Of a DNA stretch of 64,000 bases, positions 1-11,003 are shown one piece after another (position 1 is the stretch's first letter; each line of letters starts with the position of its first letter). The notes beneath the pieces were generated by a model. The model saw nothing but the letters and a program-made list of their open reading frames with translations. It ran no database searches and had not been told where the DNA came from. Made by a program: the position numbers and the translations under genes. The stretch comes from Arion vulgaris (taxonomy: Eukaryota; Mollusca; Gastropoda; Stylommatophora; Arionidae). The stretch is from the NCBI GenBank assembly GCA_020796225.1, contig CM036769.1:1727001-1791000 (forward strand), read 5' to 3'.

Positions 1-3000
1 TAGACAGGCTGCTGACAGCTAGCAGCAGGGGCAATGGCTAGGACAGCTCTAAGTCATGATAGCAGGGCAATGGCTAGGACAGCTCTAAGTCAGCAGCAGG
101 GGCAATGGCTAGGACAGCTCTAAGCATGATAGCAGGGCAATGGCTAGGACAGCTCTAAGACAGCAGCAGGGCAATGGCTAGGACAGCTCTAAGTAAAGCA
201 GGGCAAATGGCTAGGACAGCTCTAAGTACAGATCAGCAAGGGGCAAATGGCAGGACAGCTCTAAGTACATGAAGCAGGGCAATGGCTAGGACAGCTCTAC
301 ATGACAGCAGGGCAATGGCTAGGACAGCTCTAAGCATGCAGCAGGGGCAATGGCTAGGACAGCTCTAAGTATGATAGCAGGGCAATGGCTAGGACAGCTC
401 TAAGTGCAAGCAGGGCAATGGCTAGGACAGCTCTAAGTATGATAGCAGGGCAATGGCTAGGACAGCTCTAGCAAGACAGCAGGGCAATGGCTAGGACAGC
501 TCTAAGTCAGACAGCAGGGCAATGGCTAGGACAGCTCTAAGTAGCAGGCAATGGCTAGACAGCTCTAAGCAGACAGGGCAATGGCTAGGACAGCTCTAAG
601 TATAGAAGCAGGGCAATGGCTAGGACAGCTCTAAGCATGACCAGCAGGGGCAATGGAAGCTAGGACAGCTCTGAGATAAGCAGGGGAATGCTAGACAGCT
701 GAAAGCAGGCAATGGCTAGGACAGCTCTAAGTGACAGACAGCAGGGCAATGGCTAGGACAGCTCTAAGTAACAGCAGGGCAATGGCTAGACAGCTCTAAG
801 CAATCAGCAGGGGCAATGGCTAGGACAGCTCTAAGACATGAAGCAGGGCAATGGCTAGGACAGCTCTAAGCAGATGAGCAGGGCAATGGCTAGGACAGCT
901 CTAAGCATGCAGCAGGGCAATGCTAGACAGCTCTAAATGACAGCAGGGCAATGGTACATAGACAGCTCTAAGCAAGTAACAGCAGGGCAATGGCTAGGAC
1001 AGCTCTAAGATCAGCAGGGCAATGGCTAGGACAGCTCTAAGTAGACAGCAGGGCAATGGCTAGGACAGCTCTAAGGCAACAGCAGGGCAATGGCTAGGAC
1101 AGCTCTAAGCAGGCATGCAGCAGGCAATGCTAGCAGCTCTACAGCTAAGACAGCAGGGCAATGGCTAGGACAGCTCTAAGCATGATAGCAGGGCAATGGC
1201 TAGGACAGCTCTAAGTAACAGCAGGGCAATGGCTAGGACAGCTCTAAGAGACAGCAGGGCAATGGCTAGGACAGCTCTAAGTATCAGATAGCAGGGCAAT
1301 GGCCAGGACAGCCTAAGTACATGATAGCAGGGCAATGGCTAGGACAGCTCTACATATGAAGCAGGGCAATGGCTAGGACAGCTCTAAGCATAGAGCAGGG
1401 GCAATGGCTATTAGGACAGCACTCTCAGCAGGCAATGCTAGGACAGCTCTAAGAGACAGCAGGGCAATGGCTAGACAGCTCTAAGTCAGACAGCAGGGGC
1501 AATGGCTAGGACAGCTCTAAGTATGACAGCAGGGGCAATGGCTAGGACAGCTCTAAGACATGATCAGCAGGGGCAATGGCTAGGACAGCTCTAAGTACAG
1601 AAGCAGGGGCAATGGCTAGGACAGCTCTAAGTATGACAGAGGGCAATGGCTAGGACAGCTCTAAGCAGACAGCAGGGCAATGGCTAGGACAGCTCTAAGT
1701 ACACAGCAGGGGCAATGGCTAGACAGCTCTAAGTGACAGCAGGGCAATGGCTAGGACAGCTCTAAGTATTACAGCAGGGCAATGGCTAGGACAGCTCTAA
1801 GTAGAAGCAGGGCAATGGCTAGGACAGCTTAGCAGGCAATGTAGAAGCCTAAGAAGCAGGGCAATGGCTAGGACAGCTCTTAAGTAGAGTCAATAGCAGG
1901 GCAATGGCTAGGACAGCTCTAAGTATGACAGCAGGGGCAATGGCTAGGACAGCTCTGAATGACATGAAGCACAGCAGGCAATGGCTAGGACAGCTCTAAG
2001 ATGACAGCAGGGCAATGGCTAGACAGCTCTAAGATGACAGCAGGGCAATGGCTAGGACAGCTCTAAGTATGACAGGGGCAATGGCTAGGACAGCTCTACA
2101 TATGACAGCAGGGCAATGGCTAGGACAGCTCTAAGAGACAGCAGGGCAATGGCTAGGACAGCTCTACAGTTAAGCAGGGCAATGGCTAGGACAGCTCTAA
2201 GTCATGAAGCAGGGCAATGGCTAGGACAGCTCTAAGTAACAGCAGGGCAATGGCAGGACAGCTCTAAGTACAGCAGGGCAATGGCTAGACAGCTCTAAGT
2301 ACATAAGCAGGGGAATGGCTAGACAGCTCTAAGTATGTAGCAGGGCAATGGCTAGGACAGCTCTAAGATAACAGCAGGGCAATGGCTAGGACAGCTCTAA
2401 GTACAGCAGGGCAATGGCTAGGACAGCTCTAAGTAGATAGCAGGGCAATGGCTAGGACAGCTCTAAGTACAGCAGCAGGGCAATGGCTAGGACAGCTCTA
2501 AGCATGATCAGCAGGGCAATGGCTAGGACAGCTCTAAGCATGATCAGCAGGGGCAATGGCTAGACAGCTCTAAGATGCACAGCAGGGCAATGGCTAGACA
2601 GCTCTAAGTCATCAGCAGGGGCAATGGCTAGGACAGCTCTACAGATAGCAGGGCAATGGCTAATAGGACACAGCTTAATGGCAAGCATAGCAGGGCAATG
2701 GCTAGGACAGCTCTTAAGTCAGCACAGCAGGGGCAATGGCTAGGACAGCTCTAAGACAGAAGCAGGGCAATGGCTAGGACAGCTCTACAGATAGCAGGGC
2801 AATGGCTAGGACAGCTCTAAGCATGACAGCAGGGCAATGGCTAGGACAGCTCTAGCATAAAGGGCAATTAAAGATACAGGAATGGCAGACAGCTGCTAAA
2901 GGATGTAGCCAGCAACAGGCAATGGCTAGACAGTCTAAGCACACAGCAGGGCAAATGGCTAGGACAGCTCTAGAGCATGGACAGCAGAGGGCAATGGCAG

Positions 3001-3885
3001 GACAGCTCTAAGTCACAGGGCAATGGCAGGACAGCTCTAAGTGATAGCAGGCAATGGCTAGACAGCTCTAAGCATGATCAGCAGGGCAAATGGCAGGACA
3101 GCTCATCAGAACAGGGCAATGGCTAGGACAGCTCTAAGCAGACAGAGGGCAATGGACTAGGACAGCTCTAATCATAAGCAGGGCAAATGGCTAGACAGCT
3201 CTAAGTATAAGCAGGGCAATGGCTAGGACAGCTCATAGACAGCAGAGGCAAATGGTAGACAGCTCTAAGACGATACAGGGGCAATGGCAGGACAGCTTAA
3301 GCTATGAGCAGGGCAATGGCTAGGACAGCTCTAAGTATCAAGCAGGGCAATGGCTAGACAGCTTCTAAGTGCATGAAGCAGGGGCAATGGCAGACAGCCT
3401 AAGCATAGCAGGGGCAATGGCTAAGACAGCTCTGAAGATGACAGCAGGGCAAATGGCAGGACAGCTCTAAGAGATAGCAGGGCAATGGCTAGACAGCTTG
3501 AAGATACAGGCAATTAGAATTAGACATAGCAGGGAATGGCTAGACAGCTCAAGTAGATACAGGAATGGTAGACAGCCTAAGTGCAGATTCAGGAATGACA
3601 GCATTAGGACAGCTCTATGTAGCAGGCAATGGCTAGGACAGCTCTATAATAGCAGGCAATGGCAGACAGCCAAGCATGATAGCAGGCATGGAGACACTTT
3701 AAGATGATACAGGGAATGGCTAGACAGCCTAGTACAGAGTAGGGCAAATGGCTAGGACAGCTTAAGATGATAGCAGGCAATGGCTAGGACAGTCTAAGCA
3801 CAAGAGGGCAACAGACAGCCTAAGTCTGAGCAGGCAATGGCTAGGACAGCTCAAGAGATACAGGGCAATGGCTAGACAGCTCGAT
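1..3885. repeat. Irregular 34-39 bp minisatellite, about 105 copies
   Basis: The array is made of a well kept core, GGGCAATGGCTAGGACAGCT followed by CTAAG, separated by a variable 3-12 base spacer that always looks like a shortened form of one longer sequence (TACATGATCAGCA). Variation is mainly loss of bases, in the spacer and as single deletions in the core; substitutions are rare. Order breaks down further after about 2840. It begins at the window edge, so its true length is unknown. No coding frame survives. Confidence 0.95.
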
Positions 3886-4029
3886 GGACATCGGATGGAG
3901 AAAGAAGAACTGGTAGATCAAAGGAAACGTGATGGAAGAATAGAAAATAGAATTTGAAGCTTAGCAGGCCATGGAAACGACTGGTATTAAGGTCAGCATA
4001 TTGGCAACAGTGAACATTGCTTGTGGAAA

Positions 4030-5747
4030 TCTTATGTGTCAAATGGGACAGACACTATGACGATATCAAATGGGACAGATACTAAGACGATATCAAATGG
4101 GATAGACACTAAGACGATATCAAATGGAACAGACACTAAGACGATATCAAATGGGATAGACACTAAGACGATATCAAATGGAACAGACACTAAGACGGTA
4201 TCAAATGGGACAGACACTAAGACGATATCAAATGGGACAGACACTAAGACGATATCAAATGGAACAGACACTAAGACGATATCAAATGGGACAGACACTA
4301 AGACGATATCAAATGGGACAGACACTAAGACGATATCAAATGGGACAGACACTAAGACGATATCAAATGGGACATACACTAAGACGATATCAAATGGGAC
4401 AGACACTAAGACGATATCAAATGGAACAGACACTAAGACGATATCAAATGGGATAGACACTAAGACGATATCAAATGGAACAGACACTAAGACGATATCA
4501 AATGGGACAGACACTAAGACGATATCAAATGGGACAGACACTAAGACGATATCAAATGGGACAGACACTAAGACGATATCAAATGGGACAAACACTAAAA
4601 CGATATCCAATGGGACAGACACTAAGACGATATCAAATGGGACAGACACTAAGACGATATCAAATGGGACAGACACTAAGACGATATCAAATGGGACAGA
4701 CACTAAGACGATATCAAATGGGACAGACACTAAGACGATATCCAATGGGACAAACACTAAAACGATATCCAATGGGACAGACACTAAGACGATATCAAAT
4801 GGGACAGACACTAAGACGATATCAAATGGGACAGACACTAAGACGATATCAAATGGGACAGACACTAAGACGATATCAAATGGGACAGACGCTAAGACGA
4901 TATCAAATGGGACAGACACTAAGACGATATCAAATGGGACAAACACTAAGACGATATCAAATGGAACAGACACTAAGACGATATCAAATGGGACAGACAC
5001 TAAGACGATATCAAATGGGACAGACACTAAGACGATATCAAATGGGACAGACACTAAGACGATATCAAATGGGACAGACACTAAGACGATATCAAATGGG
5101 ATAGACACTAAGACGATATCAAATGGAACAGACACTAAGACGATATCAAATGGGACAGACACTAAGACGATATCAAATGGGACAGACACTAAGACGATAT
5201 CAAATGGGACAGACACTAAGACGATATCAAATGGGACAAACACTAAAACGATATCCAATGGGACAGACACTAAGACGATATCAAATGGGACAGACACTAA
5301 GACGATATCAAATGGGACAGACACTAAGACGATATCAAATGGGACAGACACTAAGACGATATCAAATGGGACAGACACTAAGACGATATCCAATGGGACA
5401 AACACTAAAACGATATCCAATGGGACAGACACTAAGACGATATCAAATGGGACAGACACTAAGACGATATCAAATGGGACAGACACTAAGACGATATCAA
5501 ATGGGACAGACACTAAGACGATATCAAATGGGACAGACGCTAAGACGATATCAAATGGGACAGACACTAAGACGATATCAAATGGGACAAACACTAAGAC
5601 GATATCCAATGGGACAAACACTAAGACGATATCAAATGGGACAGACGCTAAGACGATATCAAATGGGACAGACACTAAGACGATATCAAATGTGACAGAC
5701 GCTAAGACGATATCAAATGGGACAGACACTAAGACGATATCAAATGA
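4030..5747. repeat. 27-bp minisatellite, about 63 copies, with 648-bp higher-order period
   Basis: The unit is ATATCAAATGGGACAGACAC plus TAAGACG, with almost no indels. Because 27 is divisible by three, it reads open in several frames on both strands (for example NGTDTKTIS on plus, DIVLVSVPF on minus), giving ORFs near 600 codons that are very unlikely to be genes. Variant units (GGAACA, GGATAG, AAACACTAAAACGATATCC) recur in the same order in blocks starting at 4475 and 5123, an offset of exactly 24 units. Confidence 0.95.
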
Positions 5748-5859
5748 CTCACAAAACGACCCAGCCTCTATTGGGAACCATAAAAATAGTAGGAAATAAA
5801 ATCGCATCACCCCATTGTGTGTCAATGGTTAAACAAAGATTTGAGCCTAACACCGGTTT

Positions 5860-5985
5860 TCCCCAATATCATCAAGTAGCAAGTCCCTTGTGGAACGTCG
5901 CTTTTATCACAGCCCATCTGAACAACTTTCTGTCTCTAACCAGCTCTCCCACCTCCTCCAGCGTCATGTTCAAGGTTTCTTTTTT
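5860..5985 (-). mobile_element. RTE-like LINE 3' tail fragment
   Basis: The minus strand reads TLNMTLEEVGELVRDRKLFR and then reaches a short TGATGATAT end. This is the extreme C-terminus and 3' end of the RTE-like LINE family seen repeatedly here. It is truncated 5' and abutted by a SINE-A copy. Confidence 0.75.
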
Positions 5986-6195
5986 TATTTTCCGATCCAG
6001 AAGCGCTTGAGCTTCTAGCTCTTCGGCTCTGTGTCATGGACATCGTAACCCTTCGGTTCGGTGCCACGAGCACCGTGAATCTGGAGAACCTGTGGCTTTT
6101 CTGCCAGCACGCGGACTTGAACCCGCACTCACAGAGGGCTAGTCACCCATAGTCCAACGAGTTACGAACACGCTGGACAGGCGGGCTCAATGTTT
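5986..6195 (-). mobile_element. SINE-A copy (tRNA-derived head)
   Basis: On the minus strand the element begins near 6195 with CCCGCCTGTCCAGCGTGTTC, runs through a tRNA-like head (A-box-like TAACTCGTTGGAC, B-box-like GGTTCAAGTCC) and ends in CAAGCGCTTCTGGATCGGAA followed by an A-rich tail. Its body has two diagnostic phrases, GGTGCTCGTGGCACCGAACC and ACGATGTCCATGACAC. Other copies lie at about 10505, 19571 and 59483. Confidence 0.85.
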
Positions 6196-6490
6196 ATTTA
6201 ATGTCCTGCTGCCAGCTTCGTCTTGATAAAGGTCTTAAGCACCGAAACGTTGAGTATTGTTTTTTTCATATCTTATAATTAATTTTTCCCTTCTTATGTA
6301 ATACTGTATATACCAGTCTTTGCTCTATCGCCTATTTCCTCAGTATTACCGCAGCCACCCTAACGATTTTCTCCAGATCTGATCTGATCCAGTCTGACCA
6401 CCTCAGATTTGTTGATTTTCGTGCATCGCATTATAAAGTGAGTGTAACCACGTTTAATTCTATTGTGTAGCTGAGGTTCCTGTCTTGTGA
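6196..6490. other. Unassigned spacer with a recurring hairpin motif
   Basis: At 6228-6254 the sequence CTTGATAAAGGTCTTAAGCA is followed by CCGAAACGTTG, a diverged form of a motif that recurs at about 35150-35200, 47560, 48700 and 49110. No coding sequence is recognised. Confidence 0.4.
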
Positions 6491-6900
6491 CTAGGTGTCT
6501 GTAGATTGTCTTTGTTGGGTTTTGTATTGTTTTCTCGTTTCTTTGTATGCTTTGTATGCACTGTTTGTAAAAGTCAGGTAGTGTTCGAAGTGGTGCGGTG
6601 TCATGTTGTTTACTGTGTGTAGTGAGGATAGTCTGAGGTCTATGTAGTAGTGAGCTAATGGGTATTCATTTGGTTTTTTAATGATTTCTCCTACGTATTT
6701 TATTCTTTGTGCCTGTATTCTGGTTTTTATGTCTTGTAGGGATATTCCTCCCCTGTCTTTGTGTTGTATTAATGTTTTTGTTTTGATAGCGTGTATTGTA
6801 TTTTGGAAAACAAATTTCCTGATGTTTTTGTTTATTTCTGTTAGCACTTGAAAAACAGAGACTCAAATAGTTTGACCACTTGGTGAGAATGAACAAGACT
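6491..6900 (-). mobile_element. LINE reverse transcriptase C-terminal fragment (L1/Tx1-like)
   Basis: An open frame of 118 codons contains KTLIQHKDRGGISLQDIKTR and RIKYVGEIIKKPNEYPLAHY. The GG-x-S/G-L-x-D-I/L pattern followed by a K-x-x-W/V-x-x-I-like stretch is typical of the region after the RT domain of L1/Tx1-type LINEs. A second frame continues upstream, so at least one frameshift is present. It differs from the RTE-like fragments that dominate the window. Clade assignment is tentative. Confidence 0.55.
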
Positions 6901-6946
6901 ACACAAGTTTCAAGACCTTACAACCTGAAAATTTAATCATCTAGAG

Positions 6947-7276
6947 CAGTGGCTCTCAACCTGTGGGTCACGATCCCTTTGGTGGTCGAACGACCATTTC
7001 ACAGGGGTCACTAAAGACCATCGGAAAACACACATTTCTCATAATTAAAAATAAATATTTTACAATATATAATTACATATTGTTTTTGTGATTAATCACT
7101 ATGCTTTAATTATGTTCAATTTGTAACAATGAAAATATATCCTGCATATCAGATATTTACATTATGATCCATAACAGTAGCAAAATTACAGTTATGAAGT
7201 AGCAAGGAAAATAATTGTATGGTTGGCGGTCACCACAACATGAGGATCGCGGCATTAGGAAGGTTGAAAGTCACTG
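6947..7276. mobile_element. SPIN-type non-autonomous hAT element with 8-bp TSD
   Basis: The element starts CAGTGGCTCTCAACCTGTGG and ends AAGGTTGAAAGTCACTG, imperfect inverted termini of hAT type. It is flanked on both sides by the exact 8-bp duplication ATCTAGAG (6939-6946 and 7277-7284). Internal phrases (GGTCGAACGACCATTTCACA; CAGTAGCAAAATTACAGTTA; CACCACAACATGAGGATCGC) match what I remember of SPIN non-autonomous elements and the related mouse URR1. At 330 bp it has no transposase and would need one in trans. It interrupts an RTE-like LINE fragment. Confidence 0.88.
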
Positions 7277-7284
7277 ATCTAGAG

Positions 7285-7520
7285 GAAGGGACAGACCAAG
7301 AAAAATATGGATTGGTGGAGTTACAAAAATTACATACTTTGGTTACATCAAGCGTCACGATGACCTGGAAAGAACAATACTAGAGAGGCAGGGTCCCAGG
7401 ACGCAGAGGCAGACCAAGAAGAAGATGGCTACAAGATATTAAAGAAACCATGAATATGACCATCGACGAAGTGGGTGAACTGGCTAAAGACACTGGAGTA
7501 CTCGGTTTTCGCAATGTCAT
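7285..7520 (+). mobile_element. RTE-like LINE C-terminal tail
   Basis: Frames read RDRPRKIWIGGV, then GYIKRHDDLERTIL and a sequence recoverable as the usual GRRGRPRRRWLQDI-type motif, with frameshifts. This is the C-terminal module after the reverse transcriptase. The SPIN-type element lies immediately upstream, in the same fragment. Confidence 0.7.
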
Positions 7521-7559
7521 TGGTAGTGAGTTCACGCATAGTGTGTTCTTCATTTTCAT

Positions 7560-8765
7560 AAAAGCTGCTTTCGTTTGAGCTATTCTACTCCTAATCTATG
7601 TTGTACATCTTCCATCTGATGTTAGGAATGTTCCTAGATACTTGAATCGATGGACGTGTTTCAGTGTTGTGTTATTTATTTTGATATTACATGTTGGTGT
7701 TTCTTGTTTCTTGGAGACAACCATAACCTCTGTTTTCTTTATATTCATGCATAATCCTTTCTTTTCACTTTCTCTCACTAGTATGTCTATCAAGTCTTGT
7801 AGATCTTGTTCATTTGTAGCCATGAGAATTGTATCATCAGCGTATCTTAGATTGTTCATATTTTGTCCACCGACTGCTATTCCTGTCTTTTCTTCTATAG
7901 ATCTCATGATGTTTTCGCTATATAAGTTGAATAGGTCTGGTGGAGTACGCACCCTTGCCGTACTCCTAACTGTATCGCCTGATAGATTCCAATCTTACTC
8001 TCTAGTCTAATGGCTGCGCTTTGTTGCCAGTACAAATTCTTGATCAGTCTCAGATCTTTACCATCAATATTTATACTTTCTAACATGCTGATTATTTCTC
8101 CATGTTTTACTTTATCGAAAGCCTTTGAGTAGTCTATGAAACATAGGTACAAGTCCAACTTCATTTCTATTTATCTTTCCATTATTGTTCTTATTGTATA
8201 TATTGCGTTGTTTGTTCCCTGCGTTCAACAAAGCCACATTGTTCATCCTTAACTTCTGGTCTTATTTTGTTTCGTACCCTTCTCATAATAATGCTGAAAA
8301 GTAGCTTTGTTATGTGACTCATGAGGCTGATTGTGCGGTGTTCTTCGCATTCTATCGTTCCTGCTTTCTTTGGTAGTGCTATAAAAATGGATTGTCGTAA
8401 ATCTGTGGGTACATATCCGGTGTTGTAGATGTCATTGAATAATTGTGTTAAAACGTCTACGCCCAATTCGCCTGTTGCTTCTATTTCTGCTGTTGTTATA
8501 TTGTCTGGTCCTGGGTTTTGCCTTTTTTCGTGTGTCTTATGGCGTTGATAACTTCTGATGGAAGTATTTGTGGTCCTTCATGGTTGTAATTGATGTTTAT
8601 TTCTTGTCTGTTATCACTGTATAAGTCCTTAATGTATTCTGTCCATCTTTCTATTTTCTTGTCTGGTTCCATCAGGATATCTTCCTGTTTTGATTTTAAA
8701 CATCCAGTAGTTGTAAATACAAATTGTAATACATCAAGTAAACACCAAATCTTGATGTGATACAA
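7560..8765 (-). mobile_element. RTE-like LINE reverse transcriptase pseudogene
   Basis: Four minus-strand frames together make the core of a LINE reverse transcriptase. In order they hold: the linker before RT (8765-8496), the LPKKAGTIECEEHRTISLMS region (8466-8191), catalytic motif A as [14 protein letters not shown] and motif B as GVRQGC (8164-7904), and catalytic motif C as YADDT (about 7830-7844) followed by KYLGTFLTSDG (7952-7596). The catalytic aspartates are kept but three frame breaks make it dead. Start, endonuclease and tail are missing. RTE-clade placement rests on the tails of related fragments, which end in TGATGATGA microsatellites. Confidence 0.85.
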
Positions 8766-8830
8766 ACTCTTGTGTCATAAATCAAATGTGGACACACGTC
8801 CGGTATACAGGTTCAAGGTGCAGTCTCTGT

Positions 8831-8960
8831 ATCGCTTCTCAGCATTTTGGCTAAGATCAAAGTGTATCTGTATCGCTTGATATCTGTCACGTGGCTCATT
8901 ATATGGGTTTACAAAGATATCAGCTTGTGTTACGGAACTAGTTCCCATTTGATCGAAGCC
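8831..8960 (+). pseudogene. U2 snRNA-like pseudogene
   Basis: ATCGCTTCTCAGCATTTTGG and CTAAGATCAA reproduce the 5' end of U2 snRNA with only two changes. They continue into TGATATCTGTCACG and TTATATGGGTTTAC, which follow the U2 order loosely. The branch-point-pairing GTAGTA is lost (GTGTATCTG here), and the 3' half is unrecognisable. It is therefore best read as a decayed U2 copy, not a working gene. No U2-type promoter element was recognised upstream. Confidence 0.7.
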
Positions 8961-9054
8961 GAAGGTCGGAAGCTTTCATTAAATGACATATGGCTACCCT
9001 AGTACAAAACTAGGAGTGCCATCGATCGAAGGATTGATGGAGCTTGATAGTTTA

Positions 9055-9640
9055 TAAACGTTTTTACGTTCCGTTTGTACGGGGTAAACCTGGTATGGCA
9101 CATCTGGGACGGGCCCCATACAAAAATTGTTAAGCCTTCGCCTTACGTTCCGTTTGTACGTGGTAAACCTGGTATGGCACATCTGGGACGGGCCCCATAA
9201 ACAAATTGTTAAGCCTTCGCCTTACGTTCCGTTTGTACGTGGTAAACCTGGTATGGGGCACATCTGGGACGGGCCCCATAAACAAATTGTTAAGCCTTCG
9301 CCTTACGTTCCGTTTGTACGTGGTAAACCTGGTATGGGGCACATCTGGGACGGGCCCCATAAAACAAATTGTTAAACCTTCGCCTTACGTTCCGTTTGTA
9401 CGTGGTAAACCTGGTATGGGGCACATCTGGGACGGGCCCCATAAAACAAATTGTTAAGCCTTCGCCTTACGTTCCGTTTGTACGTGGTAAACCTGGTATG
9501 GGGCACATCTGGGACGGGCCCCATAAAACAAATTGTTAAACCTTCGCCTTACGTTCCGTTTGTACGTGGTAAACCTGGTATGGGGCACATCTGGGACGGG
9601 CCCCATAAAACAAATTGTTAAACCTTCGCCTTACGTTCCG
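9055..9640. repeat. 80-82 bp minisatellite, about 7 copies
   Basis: The unit contains TTACGTTCCGTTTGTACGTG, GTAAACCTGGTATGGGGCAC and GACGGGCCCCATAAAACAAA. The last unit runs straight into the tRNA-like head of a SINE-B copy (GTACGTGGGTTCGAATTCGG). Confidence 0.95.
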
Positions 9641-9800
9641 ATTGTACGTGGGTTCGAATTCGGACAGCGCTGTTCTATTCAGAAGTACATTTTATTTCCA
9701 GAGACCCATAGGATTGTTGCCGGAGCTATGGAGTTCATGCTTTGTGCAATACTCTAGTCAGATGGCGTACCATTTTTTTTTTTGGAGAGGAACCGAGCCG
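9641..9800 (+). mobile_element. SINE-B copy
   Basis: A B-box-like GGTTCGAATTCGG is followed by the family body: TTTCCAGAGACCCATAGGAT, GGAGCTATGGAGTTCATGCT, TGTGCAATACTCTAGTCAG and GGAGAGGAACCGAGC. The head directly joins the preceding minisatellite. SINE-B recurs at about 10765, 14300, 17760, 18220 and 47970. Confidence 0.8.
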
Positions 9801-9811
9801 TAGGTATAAAT

Positions 9812-10080
9812 CACGGTGCTTCTTCTTCTAACACTCCATATCGACCACTTGATAACCCCTCTTTGTGATTTGTATGTGATCTGAGCCTAAGATCGATTGT
9901 ACGTTGTGCCAGTTACGCGCCTACAAGTAGGCTAGCACATCCGATTTCTGCAACACTTTTTATTTACTAGAGTAGCTTACTTATGCCCCTACCTCTTACG
10001 ACATGACTTGTAGGTCGAAGTGTTACTATTCTTTGCTCCCCTTGCGAGCCCCAAGAACACATGGACGCATTCAGTTTTAA
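9812..10080 (-). mobile_element. SINE-G copy (reference description of the family)
   Basis: SINE-G is about 260 bp. In its own sense it reads GGGCTCGCAAGGGGAGCAAA, then the short inverted repeat GTCGTAAGAGGCGAC, then AGCTACCCTAGTAAATAAAA, AGAAATCGGATGTGCTGGCC, GCGCATAACTGGCACAACGT and ACAAGTGGTCGATATGGAGC, and ends in a (GAA)n tail. It is the commonest interspersed repeat here, with about 18 full or partial copies in both orientations. No clear tRNA B box was found, so its promoter origin is open. Confidence 0.85.
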
Positions 10081-10504
10081 TAAAGTTATTCCTTCGGGTT
10101 TAGATCCGTTAGTTCAGGGTAGGGAAAAAAGTTAAAAACCAATGAGTCATTACTGGTTTAAGGCGACGAGGGCATGAGCCTCATGAAGATCATTTCGACC
10201 TTTCGTACCAAATAAAAAGTTAAATCTTGTAACCGCTAACAGCATGCATCACGTGACATTGACTTTCCACCCTCCCTATGACCTCATCCAATCCAGGTTA
10301 TTTTGTCTCTACATTACCTGTATTAAGTTTCACTCTGTACGGAGGTCAGAAGTTCTTTATTGTCATCTTGTCAAATTACCATATACAGGTATGTCGTTGA
10401 AGTCCTCCAATGCAAACAAGTTTCGTGTATAACATCACGACCTGGTCTCATGTTACCAACAACAATGTGTTAGTTGCTACAACAGATTTGATATTTTGAA
10501 TGTT
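10081..10504. other. No recognised feature
   Basis: No gene, array or known repeat was recognised. A short conserved-looking stretch, TTAAGGCGACGAGGGCATGA, sits near 10159, but no second copy was found in the window. Confidence 0.5.
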
Positions 10505-10700
10505 TTTTTTTCGATCCAGAAGCACGAGCTTTCAGCTCTTCGGCTCAGTGCCATGGACATCGTAACCCTTCCGTTCGGTGCCACGAACACCGTAAATCTG
10601 GGGAACCTGTAACTTTTCTGCCAGCCTGCGGAATTGAACCGCACTCACAGGGGGCTTGTCACCCGTCGTCCAACGCGCTACGAACACGCTGGGCATGCTG
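10505..10700 (-). mobile_element. SINE-A copy
   Basis: This is a nearly complete minus-strand copy: head GCGTGTTCGTAGCGCGTTGG, B-box-like GGTTCAATTCCG, and end CTCGTGCTTCTGGATCG with an A-rich tail (the T run at 10503-10510 on plus). Confidence 0.85.
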
Positions 10701-10764
10701 GCTGATATTTTGAACGCTGTCTAAAACCTCACAATGATGTTATCTAGAACGATATGGGCGATCT

Positions 10765-10920
10765 CTGCAGTGTAGTGATCACGGCGTTTGTCTTGCGTTC
10801 TGAAAGTCGTTGGTTCGAATCTGGAAAACGTCGTTCGTTTCAGGGATTCATTTTCCCCGGAGATCACTATGATTCTTGCTGGAGCTACAGAGTTCGGGCG
10901 TTGTGAAAACTCTCAACATA
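10765..10920 (+). mobile_element. SINE-B copy
   Basis: The head GTCTTGCGTTCTGAAAGTCG is followed by the B-box-like GGTTCGAATCTGG and the body phrase GGAGCTACAGAGTTCGGGCG. The family's 3' part is missing. The copy lies just before the 66-bp array and supplies the artificial start of a long ORF through it. Confidence 0.75.
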
Positions 10921-11003
10921 TTGCTGGCTATTTCTGCGGAGAGTGGTTGAGAAACATTAGTGAAACCGCTGTCAGTGAAGTCAACTCTGCGTCTTCAGAA
11001 ACG

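Noticed and set aside
1..3885. CRISPR-like look of a constant core with variable spacers
   Set aside because: Spacers are truncations of one sequence, not unrelated sequences, and the surroundings are animal genome.
4021..5825. ORFs of nearly 600 codons on both strands
   Set aside because: They are the 27-bp array read in frame. No signal peptide, no start context, and both strands are equally open because the unit length is a multiple of three and lacks stops.
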